From: Candidatus Competibacteraceae bacterium
GTDB lineage: Bacteria; Pseudomonadota; Gammaproteobacteria; Competibacterales; Competibacteraceae
Assembly (NCBI GenBank): GCA_012032855.1
Contig: JAAUQA010000304.1
Location: 1 to 5,046 of the forward strand
Length of the DNA: 5,046 nucleotides
Direction: 5' to 3'
In this document: positions 1-5,046 of the stretch, one piece after another
How the letters are laid out: each line of letters opens with the position of its first letter
How positions within the stretch are numbered: position 1 is the stretch's first letter
Notes under the pieces: model-generated
Databases searched by the model: none
What the model saw: only the letters and a program-made list of their open reading frames with translations
What the model was told of the DNA's origin: nothing
Position numbers and translations under genes: made by a program

Positions 1-1
1 A

Positions 2-34
2 CTCAGTCGGCACGAATCGGTGATCGTTAACTGA
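2..34 (+). CDS. Possible C-terminal tail of an upstream gene (PaaE-like?), partial
   Basis: One frame is open from the left edge to a TGA at 32-34 and encodes LSRHESVIVN. The pattern of a Leu-Ser pair followed by a short hydrophobic beta strand (VIV) resembles the extreme C-terminus of PaaE, the ferredoxin-type reductase of the phenylacetyl-CoA epoxidase, where a plant-type 2Fe-2S domain ends in a similar strand. PaaE would also fit the operon position upstream of paaG. Only ten residues are visible, so this is a guess. The other two forward frames also stop within the first 30 bases (TGA at 21-23 and TAA at 28-30), and neither shows the Phe-x-Gly-Arg ending typical of a PaaF hydratase. Confidence 0.25.
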   Translation, partial: LSRHESVIVN

Positions 35-51
35 ATCCTTCTACTGATGTC

Positions 52-843
52 ATGAATTACAACACCATTGAATTTGTCATTGCCGATGGGCTTGCCACCC
101 TGACCTTGAATCGACCGAAGAGCCTGAACAGTTTCAATACCGAGATGCACACGGAAGTTCGCGATGCGCTAAAGCAGGTCAAGAGCACCCCCGAAATCCG
201 TTGTTTATTGCTCACCGGGGCAGGACGTGGGTTTTGCGCCGGTCAGGATTTAAGCGACCGCGATGTGGCGCCCGGCGAGCAGATGCCGGATCTAGGAGAC
301 TCGGTGGAAAACAATTACAATCCGCTGATCCGCACGCTCAAGACGCTGGAAATGCCGGTCGTCTGCGCGGTTAATGGGGTGGCAGCAGGGGCTGGAGCTA
401 ATATCGCCTTGGCCTGCGATCTGGTGTTCGCCGCCCGTTCCGCCAGTTTTATCCAATCATTTTGTCGGTTGGGTCTGATACCCGATTCCGGCGGTACTTG
501 GCATCTGCCGCGCCTGCTGGGACATGCCCGTGCTATGGGTTTGGCGCTGTTGGGGGACAAACTCAGCGCCGAACAGGCCGAACAATGGGGGCTGATCTGG
601 AAATGCGTGGATGCTGAACAGTTGTTGGAAGAAGCCACTAACGTCGCGCGCCATTTAGCAACTCAGCCGACCTTCGGTCTATCCTTGATCAAGCGCGCGC
701 TCAACGCCTCTTATACCAATACTCTGGATCAGCAACTTGATCTGGAACGCGATTTAATGCGTCTCGGTGGACGCAGCGAAGACTACCTGGAAGGAGTAAA
801 GGCGTTTATGGAAAAACGTCCGCCGGTTTTCAAGGGTCGCTGA
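52..843 (+). CDS. paaG: 1,2-epoxyphenylacetyl-CoA isomerase PaaG (crotonase family)
   Basis: This cytoplasmic crotonase-fold enzyme converts ring-1,2-epoxyphenylacetyl-CoA to the seven-membered oxepin-CoA and can also shift double bases of later enoyl-CoA intermediates. The 263-residue protein matches the family length. An N-terminal LTLNRP motif (17-22) leads to the oxyanion-hole segments GFCAGQDL (60-67) and NGVAAGAGA (108-116). The GLIPDSGGTW stretch (141-150) carries Asp145, at the position of the catalytic acid of PaaG isomerases. Further along are LSAEQAEQWG (171-180) and the motif ATQPTFGL (203-210), and it ends in the usual FKGR. CAGQDL and PDSGGTW favour PaaG over PaaF, which has a Glu-type hydratase site. 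The ATG at 52 gives the expected N-terminus, although no clear Shine-Dalgarno precedes it, so translation may depend on upstream coupling. The gene is intact and lies one base from paaH. The functional call is from family resemblance and context. Confidence 0.95.
   Translation: MNYNTIEFVIADGLATLTLNRPKSLNSFNTEMHTEVRDALKQVKSTPEIRCLLLTGAGRGFCAGQDLSDRDVAPGEQMPDLGDSVENNYNPLIRTLKTLEMPVVCAVNGVAAGAGANIALACDLVFAARSASFIQSFCRLGLIPDSGGTWHLPRLLGHARAMGLALLGDKLSAEQAEQWGLIWKCVDAEQLLEEATNVARHLATQPTFGLSLIKRALNASYTNTLDQQLDLERDLMRLGGRSEDYLEGVKAFMEKRPPVFKGR
832..836 (+). promoter_or_regulatory. Ribosome binding site of paaH
   Basis: AAGGG lies inside the last codons of paaG, eight bases before the paaH ATG at 845. 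The paaG stop (841-843) sits between this site and the start codon, an arrangement that suggests translational coupling of the two genes. Confidence 0.5.
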
Positions 844-844
844 G

Positions 845-2367
845 ATGGCCGCATTACCGACTTCCGAAATTGTCGCCATCATCGGCGCAGGGACGATGGG
901 CTCCGGCATTGCGCAAATTGCGGCACGCGCCGGTCACCGGGTGCTGTTATTCGACGCCATGGTAGGCGCGGTAGAAAAAGGTATGGCGCGCATTCAAAAG
1001 GATTTGGAACGTCTAGTGTCCCGAGGCAAGCTGAGCGCTCCCGAGCGCGATGTGATTTATGGCGCATAAGTCCAGTTCACAGCTTAGAAGATCTCGCGCC
1101 TGCCCGGCTGGTGTTGGAAGCGGTGATCGAAGAGCTGGAGGTGAAGCGCGATCTATTCGCCCGTATCGAAGAGATCTGTGGCGAAGCTGTCATTCCGGTA
1201 ACCAACACCTCGTCGTTGTCGATCACTGCGATCGGCGCCAAGCTGAAACGTCCGCAACGCCTGGCGGGCATGCATTTTTTCAATCCCGCACCGGTCATGA
1301 AACTGGTCGAAGTGGTCAGTGGCATCGACACCAGCCCCGACATCGCCGAACTGGTCTATGACACCGCTAAGGCGTGGGGCAAGATTGCCGTGCATGTGAA
1401 ATCCACCCCCGGTTTTATCGTCAATCGGGTAGCGAGGCCGTTTTATGCCGAAGGGATGAGGGTGTTGCAGGAAGGCGTTGCTGATGCCGCAACCATTGAT
1501 GCCTTGCTGCGGGAGGCGGGTGGTTTTCGTATGGGACCGTTCGAGTTGATGGACTTGATCGGCCACGACGTGAACTTTGCCGTCACCGGCTCGGTTTTCA
1601 CCGCGTATTTCAACGACCAGCGTTTTCAACCCTCGCTGCTGCAACAGGAATTGGTCAATGCGGGTTATCTGGGACGTAAAACCGGACGCGGTTTCCATTT
1701 CTATGAGCACGAGGAAGGCGCGCAACCCACGCTGCCGGCGACTGCTGAACCCGGTGCGAGCCCTGCAGCGGTTACCGTTTACGGTGAATTGGGCATAGCC
1801 GAATCGCTGGTGCAGTTGCTGACCGATGCCGGAATTGTCGTAGACAGACAACCAGGGGATGGTTACCTCCAGGTCGAAAATGTCCGCCTAGCGCTCACCG
1901 ATGGCCGTTTCGCTACCGAACGAGCTATGACCGACGATCATGCTGAGTTGGTCGTGTTTGATCTGGCCTTGGATTATGCCAAAGCCAGCCGTATAGGGAT
2001 AGCGGCCGCCGATCAAGCTTCTCCGCAGGCCGTGGCTATCGCCGCCGGTCTGTTTCAGGCATTAGGCAAACAGGTGTCGGTGCTCGACGATGTGCCCGGA
2101 CTGGTGGTCATGCGCACGGTATGCATGTTGGCTAATGAAGGCGCTGATACCGTCAATCAGGCGGTGTGTGCCGCAGAAGCCGTCGATCTGGCGATGCGCA
2201 ATGGGGTGAACTACCCACACGGTCCGCTGCAATGGGCTGACGACATCGGCTTGCCTGCCGTGTTGGCACTATTGGATAACCTGGCTCGGACCTATGGCGA
2301 GGATCGCTACCGGGCCTCGCCGTTGTTACGCCGTAAGGTATACGGCGGGAGAAGCTTTCATGGCTGA
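845..2367 (+). CDS. paaH: 3-hydroxyadipyl-CoA dehydrogenase PaaH, frameshifted
   Basis: PaaH is a cytoplasmic NAD-dependent 3-hydroxyacyl-CoA dehydrogenase that oxidises 3-hydroxyadipyl-CoA to 3-oxoadipyl-CoA. The gene reads in two frames. The first runs from ATG 845 to a TAA at 1067-1069 and carries the Rossmann motif GAGTMGSG (residues 14-21). The rest is open in the -1 frame through to TGA 2365-2367. Restoring one base gives 507 residues, in the usual PaaH range of about 475-510. The catalytic set is complete in corrected numbering: Ser123 in TNTSS, His144 in HFFNP, Glu156 in LVEVV and Asn194 in FIVNR, with the same spacing as characterised 3-hydroxyacyl-CoA dehydrogenases. A second C-terminal dehydrogenase-like domain (about 420-480, RNGVNYPHGPLQWAD) is present, as in other long PaaH proteins. 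As written, the sequence would make only a 74-residue fragment. A GTG at 1111 could be mis-called as the start of the second part. Function is secure from motifs and operon context; whether the break is real is uncertain. Confidence 0.9.
1045..1066 (+). other. paaH: Frameshift site in paaH (apparent 1-base deletion)
   Basis: The upstream frame ends ...RDVIYGA-stop, whereas the downstream frame continues ...RISPVHSLEDL. Adding one base, for example a third G at 1061-1062, reads VIYGRISPVHSL. From RGKL to the LVLEA segment this gives 30 residues, the same number as my recollection of E. coli PaaH in the matching interval, so a single missing base explains the break without a gap. The exact base cannot be fixed from the sequence alone. 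Confidence 0.8.
2347..2352 (+). promoter_or_regulatory. Ribosome binding site deciding the paaI start
   Basis: GGGAGA lies seven bases before the ATG at 2360, inside the 3' end of paaH. It supports ATG 2360 over the alternative upstream start near 2294 in the same frame, which would add 22 residues overlapping paaH. Confidence 0.6.
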
Positions 2368-2818
2368 TTCCACGCCGATAGCAGCGCAAAAGCTGGCCGA
2401 GGTGTGCGCCGGCGCGATGTATGAACGGGATTACGCCGCACAGATGCTCGGTATCACCATTAAGGAGATGCGCTCCGGCTACGCTCGACTGAGCATGACC
2501 GTGCGCAAAGACATGGTCAATGGTCACGACATTGGTCACGGCGGCATCATCTTTACCTTAGCCGATACCGCCTTTGCTTATTCCTGCAACAGTCATAATC
2601 ACGTCACTGTCGCTTCAGGCTGTAACATCGAATTTGTCAGTCCATCCCACCTGGATGATGAGTTGACGGCCATTGCCGAGGAGCGCTCCTTGAGTGGCCG
2701 CTCCGGCATTTACGATGTGTGCGTAACTAATCAAAACGGCGCTGTCATCGCGCACTTCCGGGGTCGCTCTACCCGTATTCAGGGGCAAGTTGTGCCGGGA
2801 CTGGAGATAGAACTATGA
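2360..2818 (+). CDS. paaI: Hydroxyphenylacetyl-CoA thioesterase PaaI (hotdog fold)
   Basis: PaaI is a small cytoplasmic acyl-CoA thioesterase of the hotdog superfamily. In characterised systems it hydrolyses ring-hydroxylated phenylacetyl-CoA and related intermediates, and is thought to free CoA when the pathway stalls. The 152-residue product compares with about 140 in E. coli. The family motif NGHDIGHGG (54-62) is followed by the central helix FTLADTAFAY (65-74), where Asp69 matches the catalytic aspartate of PaaI. A later AHFRGRSTRI segment (about 131-140) is also typical. The chosen ATG has a good Shine-Dalgarno and gives the expected short N-terminus before the MYERD stretch. The start overlaps the end of paaH by 8 bases and the stop overlaps the paaJ start (ATGA), so it sits in a tightly coupled operon. 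The gene is intact. The substrate is inferred from the family. Confidence 0.94.
   Translation: MADSTPIAAQKLAEVCAGAMYERDYAAQMLGITIKEMRSGYARLSMTVRKDMVNGHDIGHGGIIFTLADTAFAYSCNSHNHVTVASGCNIEFVSPSHLDDELTAIAEERSLSGRSGIYDVCVTNQNGAVIAHFRGRSTRIQGQVVPGLEIEL
2803..2806 (+). promoter_or_regulatory. Ribosome binding site of paaJ
   Basis: GGAG lies eight bases before the paaJ ATG at 2815, within the last codons of paaI. Together with the ATGA stop-start overlap it indicates coupled translation of paaI and paaJ. Confidence 0.5.
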
Positions 2819-4019
2819 AAGATGCTTATATTTGCGACGCCATCCGCACCCCAATCGGTCGCTACGGCGGTGCCCTGGCTACGGTACGCGCCGACGATCT
2901 GGCCACTGTGCCTATCAAAGCGCTGCTGGAACGGAATCCTGAAGTGGATTGGGCGGTGGTGGACGATGTGATTTACGGCTGTGCCAATCAAGCGGGCGAG
3001 GATAATCGCAATGTCGCGCGCATGGCGGTGCTATTGGCCGGATTGCCGACATGCGTATCCGGCACCACGGTCAACCGCTTGTGTGGTTCCGGCATGGACG
3101 CGGTGGGCATGGCAGCGCGCGCGATTAAAGCCGGCGATGCCGATTTCCTGATGCCGGCGGGGTGGAGTCGATGTCGCGTGCGCCTTTCGTGATGAGTAAA
3201 GCGGAAACCGCGTTCAGCCGCCAAGCCGAGATCTACGACACGACCATCGGTTGGCGTTTCGTCAATCCATTGATGAAAGCCCAATACGGCGTCGATTCGA
3301 TGCCGGAAACCGCCGAAAACGTGGCTAAAGACTTCAAGATTTCCCGAGAAGATCAGGACGCCTTTGCCCTACGCAGCCAGCAACGCACAGCAGCTGCTCA
3401 AGACGCTGGGATACTAGCGCAGGAGATCGTGCCGGTCTCCATTCCCCAAAAACGGGCTGATCCCAAGATGGTAGAACACGATGAACACCCGCGCCCGGAA
3501 ACCACGCTGGAAATTCTCGCTAAATTGCCGACGCCGTTCCGCAAAGACGGTTCGGTGACAGCGGCTAATTCATCGGGCGTCAATGACGGGGCGTGTGCTC
3601 TGTTGATCGCCTCGGAGGAAGCCGCTAAAACCCACGGTTTGACACCGAAAGCACGCATTCTCAACATGGCGGCCACTGGTTTAAAGCCGCGCATCATGGG
3701 TTTCGGACCCGCACCGGCATCCCGCCGGGTATTGGCCAGAGCCGGTCTAAAACTTCGTGACATGGACGTGATTGAACTCAACGAAGCCTTCGCCTCGCAA
3801 GCATTGGCAGTCCTGCGGAGCCTGGAATTACCGGATGATGCAGCGCATGTCAACGTCAACGGCGGCGCTATTGCCTTGGGTCATCCACTGGGCATGAGCG
3901 GTGCGCGACTCGTGACTACCGCAATGTATCAACTGCAGCGCAGCGGCGGCCGATACGCCCTGTGCACCATGTGTATCGGCGTCGGCCAGGGGATCGCCAT
4001 AATTATCGAGCGGGTTTAA
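2815..4019 (+). CDS. paaJ: 3-oxoadipyl-CoA / 3-oxo-5,6-dehydrosuberyl-CoA thiolase PaaJ, frameshifted
   Basis: PaaJ is a cytoplasmic thiolase acting twice in the pathway: it cleaves 3-oxo-5,6-dehydrosuberyl-CoA and, at the end, 3-oxoadipyl-CoA to succinyl-CoA and acetyl-CoA. The first frame (2815 to a TAG/TGA-type stop at 3190-3192, 125 residues) holds the nucleophile Cys90 in NRLCGSGMDAVG. The rest is open in the -1 frame to TAA 4017-4019. Adding one base gives 401 residues, equal to the E. coli PaaJ length as I recall it. In corrected numbering the second half has NEAFASQA (Asn323), GGAIALGHPLGMSGAR (His357) and CTMCIGVGQG (Cys387), so the thiolase catalytic set is complete. It closely resembles PcaF of the beta-ketoadipate pathway, and context decides for PaaJ. 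As written, translation would stop after 125 residues and the product would be inactive. The internal GTG at 3162 is an artefactual start of the second part. Confidence 0.92.
3151..3162 (+). other. paaJ: Frameshift site in paaJ (apparent 1-base deletion)
   Basis: The first frame reads FLMPAGWSRC and then drifts to a stop, while the second frame gives VESMSRAPFV. Thiolases have the conserved stretch MAGGVESMSRAP here. Adding one G to the single G at 3153 (ATG GCC GGC GGG GTG GAG) restores that motif exactly, so the lesion can be placed to within a base or two. Confidence 0.9.
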
Positions 4020-4044
4020 ACGAGCCGCCGGTTTTGTAGCAAGC

Positions 4045-4063
4045 AGAGCGGTCAGCCGCTTTT
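4045..4063 (+). terminator. Possible weak intrinsic terminator after paaJ
   Basis: A 7-bp stem (4045-4051 with 4056-4062, including one G-T wobble) encloses the tetraloop TCAG and ends in a run of only four T at 4060-4063, three of them within the stem. It lies 26 bases after the paaJ stop. The short T tract makes it a weak or partial terminator at best; it could instead be a processing or stability hairpin that lowers paaK expression relative to paaGHIJ. Confidence 0.35.
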
Positions 4064-4088
4064 ACGTTATTTCAATGCAATCCATAAG
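4061..4088 (+). promoter_or_regulatory. Weak sigma-70-like promoter candidate upstream of paaK
   Basis: TTTACG (4061-4066) and CATAAG (4083-4088) each match four of six bases of the -35 and -10 consensus, separated by 16 bases. They sit between the hairpin and the paaK ribosome binding site. Such matches arise often by chance in an A/T-rich gap, so this is only a candidate for separate paaK transcription. Confidence 0.18.
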
Positions 4089-4100
4089 ACATAAACCTTG

Positions 4101-4106
4101 AGGAGG
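4101..4106 (+). promoter_or_regulatory. Strong Shine-Dalgarno of paaK
   Basis: A perfect AGGAGG lies nine bases before the ATG at 4116. It is the strongest ribosome binding site in the window and fixes the paaK start. Unlike the other genes here, paaK is not overlapped by its upstream neighbour, so it needs its own efficient initiation. Confidence 0.8.
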
Positions 4107-4115
4107 ATTTGACTC

Positions 4116-5046
4116 ATGTTACGCAACTCAGCCAACCGGCCGCCCCAGTCAAACGAACTCGAACCGATTGAAACCGCTAGCCAAGACGAATTGAAGGCCG
4201 TTCAGCTTGAGCGGCTCATATGGTCATTAAATCATTCTTATAACAACGTTCCCTTCTACAAGCAGCACTTTGATTCCCACGGCGTCCATCCGAATGACCT
4301 CAAGTCACTGGAAGACTTGGCCAAATTTCCGTTTACCGTCAAGAAGAACATGCGCGACAATTATCCATTCGGCATGTTCGGTGGCGCCCATGGATGACAT
4401 CGTCCGCATCCATGCGTCCAGCGGCACAACGGGCAAACCAACGGTGGTCGGGTATACCCAGAAAGATATCGACATTTGGGCTAACCTGATGGTGCGTTCC
4501 ATTCGCGCGGCGGGCGGGCGACGTAGCGACAAGATTCACATCTCCTATGGCTACGGCCTGTTCACCGGCGGGCTGGGTGCGCACTATGGAGCTGAGCGGT
4601 TGGGAGCGGCGGTTATTCCCATGGGTGGCGGGCAAACCGAGAAGCAGGTGCAACTGATTCGAGACTTCCAACCCGACATCATTATGGTTACCCCCTCTTA
4701 TATGCTAAATATTATCGATGAGATGGCGCGGCAGGGGCTTGATCCCCGGAGCACGTCGCTGCGCATTGGTATTTTCGGTGCAGAACCTTGGACCCCTGCG
4801 ATGCGTGAGGAAATGGAAGAACGCACCGGTATTGATGCGACCGATATTTATGGTTTGTCCGAGATCATGGGACCGTCGGTGGCTCAGGAGTGTCTGGAAA
4901 CTAAGGACGGCCCGACTATTTGGGAAGATTATTTCTATCCGGAAATTATCGACCCGGTGACCGGTGAGGTATTACCGGACGGTCAGGAAGGCGAACTGGT
5001 GTTCACCACCTTGACCAAGGAAGGCATACCCATGATCCGCTACCGG
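4116..5046 (+). CDS. paaK: Phenylacetate-CoA ligase PaaK, frameshifted and cut by the window end
   Basis: PaaK is a cytoplasmic AMP-forming ligase that activates phenylacetate with ATP and CoA to phenylacetyl-CoA, the entry step of the pathway. The first frame (4116 to TGA 4395-4397, 93 residues) has the family N-terminus LEPIETASQDEL (about 15-26) and NNVPFYKQHF (about 43-52). The rest is open in the +1 frame from about 4381 to the right edge with no stop. In corrected numbering it shows the ATP-binding loop SSGTTGK (101-107), YGYGLFTGG (144-152), GAEPWT (221-226) and DIYGLSEIMGP (243-253), then ends at IRYR near residue 310. About 70 percent of a family member near 440 residues is present; the C-terminal hinge and catalytic lysine region lie outside. 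The N-terminus is several residues longer than in E. coli. As written, the product would be a truncated, inactive peptide. Confidence 0.93.
4377..4392 (+). other. paaK: Frameshift site in paaK (apparent 1-base insertion)
   Basis: The first frame reads YPFGMFGGAHG and stops. Removing one G at 4380-4381 (TTC GTG GCG CCC ATG GAT) gives FVAPMDDIVRIHASSG, closely matching the family's Phe-Ala-Val-Pro-Met segment just before the ATP-binding loop. This lesion has the opposite sign to those in paaH and paaJ. An ATG at 4390 in the downstream frame could be mistaken for a gene start. Confidence 0.88.

Noticed and set aside
1153..1851. A 232-codon open frame on the minus strand opposite paaH
   Set aside because: It lies wholly opposite a well-supported gene, has no recognisable domain and is rich in Arg, His and Gln as expected for the antisense of a GC-rich coding frame. 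It is a shadow.
2294..2359. Upstream in-frame start extending PaaI by 22 residues
   Set aside because: It would overlap paaH by 74 bases, lacks family-like sequence, and the ATG at 2360 has a good ribosome binding site.
2153..2539. A 128-codon minus-strand open frame across the paaH-paaI junction
   Set aside because: It is opposite two real genes, with composition typical of antisense translation and no domain.
3398..3859. A 153-codon minus-strand open frame opposite paaJ
   Set aside because: It overlaps conserved thiolase coding sequence, is Ala/Ser/Arg-rich with no family motif, and has no independent signal.
1045..4392. Programmed ribosomal frameshifting as an explanation of the breaks
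   Set aside because: None of the three sites has a recognisable slippery heptamer with a following structure, they have different signs, and PaaH, PaaJ and PaaK homologs are single continuous proteins.
1..5046. A novel or undescribed system
   Set aside because: Every gene belongs to the known phenylacetyl-CoA pathway in a familiar order, and gaps are too short to hide another module.

Overview
The window is a segment of a phenylacetate (phenylacetyl-CoA) catabolic operon, all on the + strand, in the order (paaE tail?)-paaG-paaH-paaI-paaJ-paaK. This is the core order of the enterobacterial paa cluster, and the reading frames resemble E. coli Paa proteins as I recall them. A proteobacterium, probably a gammaproteobacterium or a close relative, is the likely source. 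I cannot name the species. Base composition looks moderately GC-rich and even throughout, and I see no mobile element, tRNA, CRISPR array or foreign-looking segment.

Layout. Bases 1-34 may hold the last codons of an upstream gene, possibly paaE. paaG (52-843) is intact. paaH (845-2367) follows after one base and is broken by an apparent 1-base deletion near 1045-1066. paaI (2360-2818) is intact and overlaps the paaH end by 8 bases. paaJ (2815-4019) overlaps the paaI stop in an ATGA junction and is broken by an apparent 1-base deletion near 3153. A 96-base gap follows, with a hairpin and a strong Shine-Dalgarno. paaK (4116 to the window end) is broken by an apparent 1-base insertion at about 4380 and runs off the right edge at about residue 310 of a family length near 440.

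How the genes work together. PaaK makes phenylacetyl-CoA, and the PaaABC(D)E epoxidase (outside the window) epoxidises the ring. PaaG isomerises the epoxide to oxepin-CoA, and PaaZ (not in the window) opens that ring. PaaJ performs the thiolytic steps, including the final split of 3-oxoadipyl-CoA to succinyl-CoA and acetyl-CoA. PaaH oxidises 3-hydroxyadipyl-CoA, and PaaI is a thioesterase thought to release CoA from dead-end intermediates.

The most notable point is that three of five genes carry single-base frameshifts, all placeable in short G runs, while protein sequence on both sides stays conserved with every expected catalytic residue. Uncorrected sequencing or assembly error is the simplest explanation, with very recent inactivation as the alternative. 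I found no evidence of a previously undescribed system.
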